Of a stretch of DNA of 23,212 bases, positions 7,167 to 15,158 are shown piece by piece. The notes below the pieces were generated by a model. It worked only from the letters and a program-made list of their open reading frames with translations, was not told the DNA's origin and did no database searches. A program made the translations under genes and the position numbers. The stretch's first letter is position 1, and the number at the start of each line of letters is the position of its first letter. The stretch is from Eudoraea sp. (lineage in GTDB: Bacteria > Bacteroidota > Bacteroidia > Flavobacteriales > Flavobacteriaceae), in NCBI GenBank assembly GCA_013042925.1, contig JABDPH010000047.1:1-23212 (forward strand). The letters are read 5' to 3'.

Positions 7167-9371
7167 ATGATCTATTTCCGTAGTAAATTCCGCAAAAAAC
7201 CAGCAGACGGCTACGGGCCTTTGAAATACATGAGACATGTAATTGCATCCAGGTTTCAAATAAATCTAATATTGGGCTTCCTCTTTGTATTACTCACCGG
7301 CTGTAATCAAAGTCCAGAAAAAGGATCCGTTGAACATATAAAGGCCGTTACCCATGCAGTAGACTATGACCGGTTGATAAATGCAGACAAGACCCCGGAG
7401 GATTGGCTCTCTTATGGCAGAAACTACAGTGAGGACCGCTTTAGTCCGTTAACCCAGATTACGAAATTGAACATAGACAGTTTGGGGTTGGCCTGGACAT
7501 TAAATCTTGGTACTACCAAAGGATTTGAAGCAACCCCTCTTGTGGTCGATGGCATAATGTATGTAAGTGGCCCATGGAGTATTGTATATGCTGTTGATGT
7601 CAGAAAAGGCAAGCTTATCTGGACTTATGATCCTAAAGTGCCGGGCAAATATGGGGAAATAGCCTGTTGTGATGTAGTTAATCGCGGAGTAGCATTGTAT
7701 AAAGGCCTTGTTTATTTAGGGACCCTGGACGGCAGGTTAGTTGCTATTGATGCCGTAACCGGTGAAAAGACCTGGGAGGTTTTAACTGTGGATCAAAGTG
7801 AAAGTTATACCATTACCGGTGCACCAAGGGTATTTGATGGAAAAGTAATCATTGGCAATAGTGGTGCTGAATATGGTGTCAGGGGTTATGTCACAGCCTA
7901 TGATGCCTTAACAGGCGAACAAACCTGGAGATTTTACACAGTTCCCGGAAATCCTGCAAATGGCTTTGAAAATGAAGCAATGCGCAAAGCCGCGGAAACA
8001 TGGACAGGAAAGTGGTGGGAATCCGGTGGTGGTGGAACTGCCTGGGATGCCTATGCCTATGATCCGGAACTGAAATTAATCTATGTGGGGGTCGGGAATG
8101 GCAGTTTATGGAACCAGACATTAAGAAGCCCTCTGGGAGGTGATAACCTTTATCTTTCTTCCATAGTTGCACTTAATTCTGACAACGGAAATCTGGAGTG
8201 GTATTATCAGACTACCCCTGGGGATAACTGGGATTATACAGCCACACAACATATGATCCTTGCTGAAATTGAGATCAAGAATCAACCTAGGAAGGTGTTG
8301 ATGCAAGCGCCCAAAAATGGTTTCTTCTATGTGCTGGATCGCACCGATGGAACCTTAATTTCAGCAGACCCTTATGTTTATACCAATTGGGCAACCAGTG
8401 TTGATTTGGAGACCGGGCGCCCTGTAGAAACCGATTACGGCAGATACAAAGACCTAAATGCCCAAATATTTCCCGGCCCGGCAGGTGGGCATAACTGGCA
8501 GCCTATGGCCTACAACCCTGTTACAAATTTGGTTTACATACCGGCAAGGGATCTGTCCATGATTTATGGGCAACCATTAAATTGGGAATACAAGAAAGAT
8601 ATCAGGACCTTCAATATTGCCCTTGGCGGAAATAAAAATGCCATTACCCGCATGGATTCCCTGGCTCCGGATGAAAAAGGGATGTTGATTGCCTGGGATC
8701 CGATTAAGAAAAAAGAAAAGTGGAAGGCACCACATAAATCTACCTGGAATGCCGGCGTCCTAAGCCTGGAAGATCTGGTATTTCAGGGAAATGCAGAAGG
8801 CTTCCTGGTTGCCTATGACGCAGCAGAGGGAACAGAGAAATGGCGCTTCAATGTGGGGTCAGGGGTTGTCGCTTCACCCATCTCTTATATGGTAGACGGC
8901 ATACAATACATTACCATAATATCTGGCTGGGGTGGCGTTCTTGGCAGGTCAGTGCGATTTACGGATCAGCTATATCCCGGAACTATATATACGTTTGCAT
9001 TAGGCAAAAATGAAGCTGCTCCTGAATACCCGACTATAAAAAAGGAATTAGTTGATCTGGAGGTTACCGTTGCTATGGACAATATAGAACAGGGTAAGCT
9101 GGTTTTTAACCAATATTGTAACAGGTGTCATGGCACGCCAGGAAGTGGCGGGGGTGCTTATCCGGACATTGTGTATTCCAATAAAGCAGTATTTGGAATG
9201 TTTCCCCAAATAGTAGGGGAAGGAGCATTTCTTGCTAAAGGCATGCCCAATTTTGGGGATCGGTTAGATGAAAGTCAGATAACTAATATTAAGAACTATA
9301 TCATCCATGCGGCCAAGGTTTTAAAAAATGGTAAAAAGGAGGATGATGAAACGTTGAGCAACAATCACTAA
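7167..9371 (+). CDS. PQQ-dependent alcohol dehydrogenase with C-terminal cytochrome c domain, lipoprotein
   Basis: 734 aa. The beta-propeller domain (about residues 70-620) has repeated W-docking-type motifs (GEKTWEV, GEQTWRF, GNLEWYY, EKWRFNVGSG). It also has the vicinal Cys167-Cys168 disulphide that contacts PQQ and a probable catalytic Asp356 in GDNWDYTA. The residue two after this Asp is Thr, not the extra Asp of lanthanide enzymes, so a calcium type is likely. A C-terminal cytochrome c domain has C651-x-x-C654-H655 and a likely haem ligand Met693 (KGMPNFG). It should oxidise alcohols in the periplasm and pass electrons via its own haem. A lipobox LLTGC has its cysteine at residue 46. Residues 1-22 resemble the DUF6090 N-terminus, and an internal Met22 (7230) would give a normal 24-residue lipoprotein signal. 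The real start is therefore uncertain. Confidence 0.88.
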   Translation: MIYFRSKFRKKPADGYGPLKYMRHVIASRFQINLILGFLFVLLTGCNQSPEKGSVEHIKAVTHAVDYDRLINADKTPEDWLSYGRNYSEDRFSPLTQITKLNIDSLGLAWTLNLGTTKGFEATPLVVDGIMYVSGPWSIVYAVDVRKGKLIWTYDPKVPGKYGEIACCDVVNRGVALYKGLVYLGTLDGRLVAIDAVTGEKTWEVLTVDQSESYTITGAPRVFDGKVIIGNSGAEYGVRGYVTAYDALTGEQTWRFYTVPGNPANGFENEAMRKAAETWTGKWWESGGGGTAWDAYAYDPELKLIYVGVGNGSLWNQTLRSPLGGDNLYLSSIVALNSDNGNLEWYYQTTPGDNWDYTATQHMILAEIEIKNQPRKVLMQAPKNGFFYVLDRTDGTLISADPYVYTNWATSVDLETGRPVETDYGRYKDLNAQIFPGPAGGHNWQPMAYNPVTNLVYIPARDLSMIYGQPLNWEYKKDIRTFNIALGGNKNAITRMDSLAPDEKGMLIAWDPIKKKEKWKAPHKSTWNAGVLSLEDLVFQGNAEGFLVAYDAAEGTEKWRFNVGSGVVASPISYMVDGIQYITIISGWGGVLGRSVRFTDQLYPGTIYTFALGKNEAAPEYPTIKKELVDLEVTVAMDNIEQGKLVFNQYCNRCHGTPGSGGGAYPDIVYSNKAVFGMFPQIVGEGAFLAKGMPNFGDRLDESQITNIKNYIIHAAKVLKNGKKEDDETLSNNH

Positions 9372-9443
9372 CTGCACGAACAGTTATAACTTTTCATACT
9401 ATTGTGATCTAATGGCCAATTATGGTAAGGCCTATTTAAGCCA

Positions 9444-9476
9444 TTTAAATAATTCCTTACCTTAGGAAAAACAACC
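9444..9476 (+). promoter_or_regulatory. shared leader/promoter element, copy 3
   Basis: TTTAAATAATTCCTTACC followed by TTAGGAAAAACAACC matches the leaders at 3133 and 7114, with one inserted A. The box TACCTTAG is at 9458-9465, inside the inverted repeat TTCCT-N6-AGGAA. ATG 9492 follows 15 bases after the element, the same as in copy 2. Confidence 0.55.
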
Positions 9477-9491
9477 AACCGATTCCTTTAC

Positions 9492-10244
9492 ATGATCAAC
9501 TTCTTTAGAAAATTACGCAAGAAACTGGCAGACGATAACAAGCCGTTAAAATACATGAGGTATGCCGTTGGGGAGATTTTATTGGTTGTGATTGGTATTT
9601 TGATTGCCTTACAGATTAACAATTGGAATGAGCACAAGAAAGAACGAAAACTAGAACGGAAAGTTTTAACAGAACTTTTGACATCCCTGGAACAAAACTA
9701 TAATAGGATGATTTCTGATTCTATAAAAAGATCAAACTGGGACAGATCAAGTGATATTGTTATTACTACTCTCGAACACGGTATGGCCTATTCAGATACT
9801 ATGAATAAACATTTTCAAGATGCCAGAAAACCGGGAACAAACCTATCATTATCATTTGCGGGCTATGAGGGTTTGAAAAATGTTGGTTACAATATAATTA
9901 GCTCGGATACGCTTAGAAATAATATTGTGGAGCTCTTTGAATTAACACATAAGACCTTGCTGGAGGAAATGGAATATTTTGAATCTTTCCAACCAGACAG
10001 ACAGGCTTATATTGACAAGCTTTTTAGTTATGACCATAAAAAATTTGATTCAAATAACCCTTTTAATGTCCCCATTTATCCAAATAATTATTCTGCACTA
10101 ATACAAGACTCCATTTACCTCCCTATGATTAAATCTGTAACCATACAAAGAAATGTGATTTCAGTGTTGCTATATGATAACATTAAAGAGACCCAAAGAG
10201 TAATTTCATTGATTGAAAATGAACTTAATGAATTGAAAAAATGA
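9492..10244 (+). CDS. DUF6090 family protein, membrane-anchored (second intact copy)
   Basis: A 250-aa protein with MINFFRKLRKKLADDNKPLK, then YMRYAVGEILLVVIGILIALQINNWNEHKKERK. This is the same basic start, single transmembrane helix (about residues 25-42) and LQINNWNE signature as the gene at 3184. The remaining soluble part is charged and helical, but little similar in sequence to the first paralogue. It includes LERKVLTELLTSLEQNYNRM and a C-terminal helix VISLIENELNELKK. This divergence beyond a conserved anchor suggests different partners or substrates outside a common membrane module. The function is unknown. Residues 10-24 (KKLADDNKPLKYMRY) closely match residues 10-24 of the PQQ dehydrogenase product. 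Confidence 0.85.
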   Translation: MINFFRKLRKKLADDNKPLKYMRYAVGEILLVVIGILIALQINNWNEHKKERKLERKVLTELLTSLEQNYNRMISDSIKRSNWDRSSDIVITTLEHGMAYSDTMNKHFQDARKPGTNLSLSFAGYEGLKNVGYNIISSDTLRNNIVELFELTHKTLLEEMEYFESFQPDRQAYIDKLFSYDHKKFDSNNPFNVPIYPNNYSALIQDSIYLPMIKSVTIQRNVISVLLYDNIKETQRVISLIENELNELKK

Positions 10245-10413
10245 TCAATTTATCCCCTTATCGAAACAGGACAGAGCCCTAAAAAACCATTCAGTGACTG
10301 TTTTGAGCGAACAGACCAGAAGGTTACAGGAGTTGACAAATATCATGTTTTATAGACCTTTATTTAGGGATCTTTGGGCGGTTTTAGTACTCCCGAAAAT
10401 TTAAAAACTAGTT

Positions 10414-11316
10414 ATGGAATTATTGAAGAAGATTGCAATCTGGTTTGGGCTAAGTATCCTAATGATGATTTTATGGGTAGTTGGTCTGATGCTTGGTAAT
10501 ATGGTTTTTCCAAGTAATCTCATGGAAATGGAAACGGATAACGATGGTACGGCAGGATTTATTTTCTTCTTGGTAAGTGCGCTTAATGCCGGGATCATAC
10601 TTAAACTAATTTACAAAGCCCGCTATATGGGCTGGAAGCTGGCGGGTCTTGTCTTTCTAGTTTCCTTTGGGATCCAGTATTTCATGTCCCAAATTGAGAC
10701 GGTTTGGTTTAATGATAGTCTTGGTTTGCCGGGCAATGGCATTGCGGCCATCGTTCTTGGAGGGGCATTTACCCTTGTTGCCTTTATAGCGATTGCCATA
10801 TGGATCACAGGCAAATTTAAATCTGAACCAGACAAAAGAAATAATACTCCCGGCTTAAGATTTAGTGTCAAAAAAATACTATTACTCTCGGTTGTCATTT
10901 GGCCACTGATCTATTTTGCCTTCGGCTATTTTGTTGCCTGGCAATTTGAAGAAGTTCGCTTGCTGTACTCCGGTACCACGGAGATAGATTCACTTTCGGA
11001 AATCATGAAGGGAAATTTCCAATCCGGACTTTATCTGTTTCAGATCTTCAGAGGGTTTTTATGGGTCTTTATTGGCATCCTGGTTTTGAAGATCGCCAGG
11101 GGTACCAGGATCTCGAAAAGTATTCTACTGGGGCTTTTATTTACTATCCTTGGTAGCAGTGGATTATTGCTTCCCAATCCTATCATGCCGGAAACGGTGC
11201 GGATGGCGCATCTTCTGGAAACAAGTACATCCAGCTTTATATGGGGGTTTATCATTTCTTGGACGCTGTGGCAGTCGGTACCGGGAACTGCAATGGTAGA
11301 TAATACAACAGAATAG
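10414..11316 (+). CDS. hypothetical multi-pass membrane protein
   Basis: A 300-aa protein with about eight hydrophobic helices, at roughly residues 8-32, 47-66, 72-90, 105-131, 151-176, 203-226, 235-252 and 270-288. The loop between the fourth and fifth is basic (GKFKSEPDKRNN) and probably cytoplasmic. A periplasmic loop after helix five carries EEVRLLYSGTTEIDSLSEI. No transporter or enzyme motif is recognisable. It is separated from the phosphorelay cluster by about 150 bp that include the tandem LytTR-type boxes, so it is probably a separate unit. Confidence 0.7.
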   Translation: MELLKKIAIWFGLSILMMILWVVGLMLGNMVFPSNLMEMETDNDGTAGFIFFLVSALNAGIILKLIYKARYMGWKLAGLVFLVSFGIQYFMSQIETVWFNDSLGLPGNGIAAIVLGGAFTLVAFIAIAIWITGKFKSEPDKRNNTPGLRFSVKKILLLSVVIWPLIYFAFGYFVAWQFEEVRLLYSGTTEIDSLSEIMKGNFQSGLYLFQIFRGFLWVFIGILVLKIARGTRISKSILLGLLFTILGSSGLLLPNPIMPETVRMAHLLETSTSSFIWGFIISWTLWQSVPGTAMVDNTTE

Positions 11317-11357
11317 GTTTTAAATACTATGCCGGTTATTATTAGGAACTTTTATCC

Positions 11358-11412
11358 CTCTCATCTACAGTAATTAACCATTCGTCTACACTCCCTAAAC
11401 TTTCGTCTACAG
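11358..11412 (+). promoter_or_regulatory. three 21-bp-phased LytTR-type boxes upstream of the phosphorelay cluster
   Basis: CTCTCATCTACAG (11358-11370), CATTCGTCTACAC (11379-11391) and CTTTCGTCTACAG (11400-11412) are direct repeats whose starts are exactly 21 bp apart, two helical turns. Relative to CATTCGTCTACAG they match at 10, 12 and 12 of 13 positions. Direct repeats with a 21-22 bp period are the known geometry for LytTR regulators such as AgrA, ComE and AlgR. The same motif occurs at 18040 and 19600. The last box ends 58 bases before the CheY-like gene, which suits an activator next to the promoter. I infer that the LytTR regulator at 15159 binds here and controls its own cluster. Confidence 0.7.
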
Positions 11413-11470
11413 TTAGACCTAAGACTGAAAATTAAAGTAGAACTTTCCAGATTCAATTAAAAAGAAGGCC

Positions 11471-11869
11471 ATGAAAATACTCTTTATTGAAGACGATGCT
11501 ATAGAGACCATGAAGCTGACAAGGACCTTATCCAAGCTGGATGAAAAACATTCCCTTATTCAGGCAAACAACGGGGAAGAAGCGTTGAAGATCCTTAAAG
11601 AAAATAACCTGCCTGATATTATCCTTCTTGACCTTAATATGCCACGAATGAATGGCATAGAATTTCTTCAGATCCTTAAAAAGGACCCCCTGCTTAAATA
11701 CCTGCCCACAGTAATTCTGACAACATCTGAAAACAGGACAGACCTGCTCGAATGTTATAAGACGGGAATTGCGGGCTACGTGATAAAGCCTTTAAAATAT
11801 GAGGATTACGAAGACAAGCTCATAAAGGTGATCTCCTACTGGCAAGTAAATGAACTTGTAAAAGGTTAA
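11471..11869 (+). CDS. single-domain response regulator (CheY/Spo0F-like receiver)
   Basis: A 132-aa receiver domain with no output domain. The acidic pocket is Glu7-Asp8-Asp9 and the phospho-acceptor is Asp54 (LLDLNMPRMNG). The switch threonine is Thr84 (ILTTSE), and Lys106 follows the switch aromatic Tyr103 (YVIKP). All phosphorylation residues are present, so it is probably active. Its position ahead of an H-NOX gene, a kinase without its own receiver, an Hpt gene and a LytTR regulator suggests a phosphorelay intermediate: it would take phosphate from the kinase and pass it to Hpt. A separate output role, for instance protein binding, is also possible. The gap to the H-NOX gene is 75 bp, so a shared transcript is likely but not certain. 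Confidence 0.9.
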   Translation: MKILFIEDDAIETMKLTRTLSKLDEKHSLIQANNGEEALKILKENNLPDIILLDLNMPRMNGIEFLQILKKDPLLKYLPTVILTTSENRTDLLECYKTGIAGYVIKPLKYEDYEDKLIKVISYWQVNELVKG

Positions 11870-11925
11870 TGGAATTAGGCATTTCACAACAAAATTTTTA
11901 AAGCAGGTAAGGTTTTTCCTATATT

Positions 11926-11933
11926 TAAATTTG
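11926..11933 (+). promoter_or_regulatory. candidate internal -7 box before the H-NOX gene
   Basis: TAAATTTG is a perfect match to the Bacteroidota -7 consensus TAnnTTTG and lies 11 bases before the H-NOX ATG. A second weaker match TATATTTA overlaps it (11920-11927). No good TTG -33 element is visible at normal spacing, and the leader would be very short. Internal transcription of the H-NOX gene and those after it is therefore possible but uncertain. Confidence 0.3.
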
Positions 11934-11944
11934 ATTTTATCCTT

Positions 11945-12487
11945 ATGAAAGGTTTTATTTTTACGGAGTTCCTGGAAATGGTGGAAGACCAATTTGGACT
12001 GGAAATTACAGATAGTATTATCGAAAATTCTGAGCTGCCCTCCGAAGGCATCTATACTTCTGTTGGCACCTATGATTTTAACGAAATGGTTTCCCTCCTG
12101 ACTAATTTAAGTTCAGAAGTCAAGATACCCCCAAAGGACCTGTTATACGCTTTTGGGCTTTACTTGTTCGATAGTTTAGGGAGAGCACATCCAGAGATCA
12201 TTAAAAGTTATGCTTCGCCAATTGCTCTTTTAAATTCTATAGAGGACCACATTCACGTACATGTAAAAAAGCTCTACCCGGATGCGGAATTACCCAGCTT
12301 TACCATAATTGAAAAGACGGATACTTCCCTATCCATGATTTACAGCTCTTCAAGAGGGCTATACAGCCTGGCTCACGGCCTAATGGAAAAAGCTTTTACG
12401 CATTTCAACAGCAGTGCCGAAATAAGCTATGAGTTGCTGAAGGAAGATGGCACTCAGGTAAAATTTCATATTGTCCAGCATGGATAA
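11945..12487 (+). CDS. H-NOX haem nitric-oxide sensor protein
   Basis: A 180-aa stand-alone haem-NO-binding domain, the normal length. The key residues occur at the spacing of the Thermoanaerobacter (Tt) H-NOX structure, shifted by two: proximal haem ligand His104 (in HIHVHVKKLYP), Pro117, and the Y-x-S-x-R haem-propionate motif Tyr133-Ser135-Arg137. The Tt distal-pocket tyrosine (Tyr140), which stabilises oxygen, corresponds to Leu142. The protein is therefore expected to bind NO and not O2. Bacterial stand-alone H-NOX proteins typically control a partner histidine kinase or a c-di-GMP enzyme. Here the kinase gene overlaps this gene by 8 bases, so it is the likely partner. No c-di-GMP enzyme is visible in the window. 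Confidence 0.93.
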   Translation: MKGFIFTEFLEMVEDQFGLEITDSIIENSELPSEGIYTSVGTYDFNEMVSLLTNLSSEVKIPPKDLLYAFGLYLFDSLGRAHPEIIKSYASPIALLNSIEDHIHVHVKKLYPDAELPSFTIIEKTDTSLSMIYSSSRGLYSLAHGLMEKAFTHFNSSAEISYELLKEDGTQVKFHIVQHG

Positions 12488-14834
12488 CAAAGAAGTAATT
12501 TTATTAAAAAGGGCCTTAGAGCGCCAAAAGAAAGCAAGACTTCAGGCAGAAAAAATACTGGAAGAAAAATCACAGGAATTATACAATACCGCCCGGCAGT
12601 TAAAGGAGACCAATGAGCGTTTAGAAAACCTCTTAAGTGAAAAAACATCTGAATTAGAAGGGGTATTTATCAATATCATTGATCCATATCTGGTTATGGA
12701 CATCAATGGTAATGTTCTTCGGATGAATGCCGCCGCTAAACAACTCCTGGGATACGATCATAACGAAGAGACTATCAACCTCGGATCTCTGATCCATCCG
12801 GATTACGTTGAATATACCAAAGAATCTTTCAAACTTCTTTATGAAGTAGGTACCCTAAAAAACTACAGAGCTAAGATCATTGTAAAGGATCAATCCATTC
12901 GATACGTACAAGTGAACAGCAGCATAATTTATGATAAGGTGGGCCACCCCATTGCCGCGCAGGGTATTATCAGAGATATTACGAAGGAAAAGGAGGTAGA
13001 AGTATTGCTTTCCGAACAAAAGAAGCAGCTCGATATCATAGTTGAAAATTCCCCACTGGGAATTGTCCTTACTCAAGGGGGTAAATTCCTTAAAATAAAC
13101 AAGACCTTCTCTGAGCTACTTGGTTATTCGGAGTCCGAATTAAAAAAATCTACTGTAGATGCTATTTCGGCGCCCGAAGACAATGAAAAGTCGAGTAAGT
13201 ATATGACTGAGATGAGGAAAGGAAAACTGGACAACTTTTCAATCGTGAAACAATATTTCAGAAAGAACGGAACTACCATTTTAGCCAAAACTTCAGTAAG
13301 TGCGGTAAGGGAACCCTCAGGGAAGATCGCATATGAAGTAGCTATTGTAGAGGATATTTCCAAGGAAAGGGAAGCACAAGAGCAAGTCAGAGCCTCAGAA
13401 AACAGGCTTGCCAGTCTTATATCGAATTTACAGACCGGTGTCTTACTGGAAAATGAAAACAGGGAAATATCCCTGACGAATCAGATGTTTTGCGACATGT
13501 TCCATATTCCTGTTCCGCCGGAAAGCCTGAAAGGAACCGATTGTTCTAATGCTGCCGAGGAAACCAAACACTATTTTGCGGATGGAAAAGGATTCGTTAC
13601 ACGTATTAATCAGATCTTAAAGGCTCAAAAAGTAGTCCTTTCAGATGAACTGGAAATGAAAGATGGCCGCATTTTAGAGCGAGACTATATCCCAATTTTC
13701 AGTGATGGTATTTATAAAGGACATTTATGGACCTATAATGATGTTACGATCAGGAGGAATTACAAGAAAAATCTTGAGATTCAAAATGAAAAATATTGGA
13801 GCATTATCGCCAATATGAATCTTGGGCTAATAGAGGTAGACAATGCAGATGTAATTCAATTGGTAAATCAAAGTTTTTGCAATATGAGCGGGTATTCTGA
13901 GCAGGAATTAATTGGATCAAAGGCAAGTGATACCCTAAAGGTGGCCGAAAAGAACATCATTGTTGAAAAAGGAAAAAAACGGCTCAGGGGAAAATCGGAT
14001 TCCTATGAAATTCAGGTTTATACCAAATCTAATGAACTGCGCTACTGGCTAATAAGTGGTGCCCCCAGATATGATGAAACGGGTAATGTAGTAGGTTCCA
14101 TTGGGATTCACCTGGACATAACGGCACAGAAAAACCTGGAGCTGCAGAAGGAAAAGTTGTTGTTAGAACTGGAAGCCAGTAATCAAGGACTTGAGGAATA
14201 TGCGCATATTGTTTCTCATGATCTTAAATCTCCTTTGCGAAGCATCAGTGCCCTGGCTACCTGGTTGCATGAAGATTATAAAGAGATCATAGATGATACA
14301 GGTTTGTTCAACCTTCAAATGATGCAGGAAAAAGTGGAGGGCATGGATAAGCTCATTGATGGAATATTAAAATATTCTAGTATCAATAGCGAACATCTTG
14401 ATACAGTTTCTGTAGACCTGAATCTGGTGGTTAATGAAATACGGGAGATCATTTATACCCCAAAACATGTTAATGTCATCATCATGACGCCCCTTCCTAC
14501 GCTAAAGGCCGATGCTACTAAAATGCATCAGCTTTTTCAAAACCTCATCAGCAATGCGGTTACTAATATTGATAAGGAAGAAGGCCTCGTAGTTATAGAT
14601 GTAAAGGAAAATAAAACCCACTGGGAATTCTGCATTAAAGACAATGGTGTTGGAATCCCGAAAGAGTATCATGAAAAAATCTTTCAAATATTCCAGTCTA
14701 TAGGAACCAAGGAAAGATCAACGGGTATTGGACTGTCTATCGTTAAAAAGATAGTAGATTTGTACGAAGGTAAGATTTGGTTAGACAGCAATGTGGGCGA
14801 AGGCACTACGTTTTATTTCACCTTAAAAAAATGA
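12480..14834 (+). CDS. soluble histidine kinase with four PAS domains (H-NOX-associated type)
   Basis: 784 aa from ATG 12480. A TTG at 12471 would add three residues, but the ATG overlaps the H-NOX stop by 8 bases and fits translational coupling. An N-terminal coiled coil (about residues 5-58, rich in ERQKKARLQAEKILEEKSQEL-type heptads) precedes four PAS-like domains at about 60-175, 185-300, 305-435 and 440-560. The HisKA helix has phospho-acceptor His580 (IVSHDLKSPL). The ATPase domain has N-box Asn692 (NLISNAVTN), G1 box from Asp721 (DNGVGI) and G2 box 749-752 (GIGLS). There is no transmembrane helix and no receiver domain. It is probably a cytoplasmic kinase whose activity is set by H-NOX, and it needs separate receiver proteins. 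It overlaps the Hpt gene by ATGA. Confidence 0.92.
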   Translation: MDNKEVILLKRALERQKKARLQAEKILEEKSQELYNTARQLKETNERLENLLSEKTSELEGVFINIIDPYLVMDINGNVLRMNAAAKQLLGYDHNEETINLGSLIHPDYVEYTKESFKLLYEVGTLKNYRAKIIVKDQSIRYVQVNSSIIYDKVGHPIAAQGIIRDITKEKEVEVLLSEQKKQLDIIVENSPLGIVLTQGGKFLKINKTFSELLGYSESELKKSTVDAISAPEDNEKSSKYMTEMRKGKLDNFSIVKQYFRKNGTTILAKTSVSAVREPSGKIAYEVAIVEDISKEREAQEQVRASENRLASLISNLQTGVLLENENREISLTNQMFCDMFHIPVPPESLKGTDCSNAAEETKHYFADGKGFVTRINQILKAQKVVLSDELEMKDGRILERDYIPIFSDGIYKGHLWTYNDVTIRRNYKKNLEIQNEKYWSIIANMNLGLIEVDNADVIQLVNQSFCNMSGYSEQELIGSKASDTLKVAEKNIIVEKGKKRLRGKSDSYEIQVYTKSNELRYWLISGAPRYDETGNVVGSIGIHLDITAQKNLELQKEKLLLELEASNQGLEEYAHIVSHDLKSPLRSISALATWLHEDYKEIIDDTGLFNLQMMQEKVEGMDKLIDGILKYSSINSEHLDTVSVDLNLVVNEIREIIYTPKHVNVIIMTPLPTLKADATKMHQLFQNLISNAVTNIDKEEGLVVIDVKENKTHWEFCIKDNGVGIPKEYHEKIFQIFQSIGTKERSTGIGLSIVKKIVDLYEGKIWLDSNVGEGTTFYFTLKK

Positions 14835-15154
14835 GCAAGGAAACCCCTAATTTGGAATATATAAAGAAATTGTCGGGAGACGATCTTGCATTTGAGCAAA
14901 AATTCATTGCCATTCTGAAGGACGAGTTTCCTGTTGAGAAACAGGAATACATCAAAACCCTCCGGGAAGGAAAAACGAATGAATCGGCATTGATAGTTCA
15001 TAAATTAAAACATAAATTAAACATCCTTGGGCTGGAAAAGGCCTATGGTCTTGCTGTTACTTACGAAGAGGAACTAAAAATGGAGAATACTGCGTTAAAT
15101 GAAGAATTTTCAAGTATTTTAGAGACCATAGAATCCTATTTAAAGACCCTTTGA
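14831..15154 (+). CDS. stand-alone Hpt phosphotransfer protein
   Basis: 107 aa from ATG 14831, which overlaps the kinase stop in ATGA. The helical protein carries the Hpt signature VHKLKHKLNILG: His57 is the phospho-acceptor, Lys60 follows three residues later, and the helix continues with the conserved LG. The usual small residue four after the histidine is replaced by His61, which is unusual. Family knowledge says Hpt proteins move phosphate between receiver domains. In this cluster it would link the CheY-like receiver to the LytTR regulator. A start further upstream at 14777 would lie inside the kinase gene and is not credible. Only four bases separate it from the next gene. Confidence 0.88.
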   Translation: MSKETPNLEYIKKLSGDDLAFEQKFIAILKDEFPVEKQEYIKTLREGKTNESALIVHKLKHKLNILGLEKAYGLAVTYEEELKMENTALNEEFSSILETIESYLKTL

Positions 15155-15158
15155 GATC

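Noticed and set aside
10344..10403. 19-codon frame before the membrane gene at 10414
   Set aside because: Very short, no upstream promoter evidence and no clear helix or leader-peptide features.
14777..14830. Upstream start for the Hpt gene inside the kinase gene
   Set aside because: The added residues do not resemble Hpt proteins and the ATGA overlap at 14831 is a typical coupled start.
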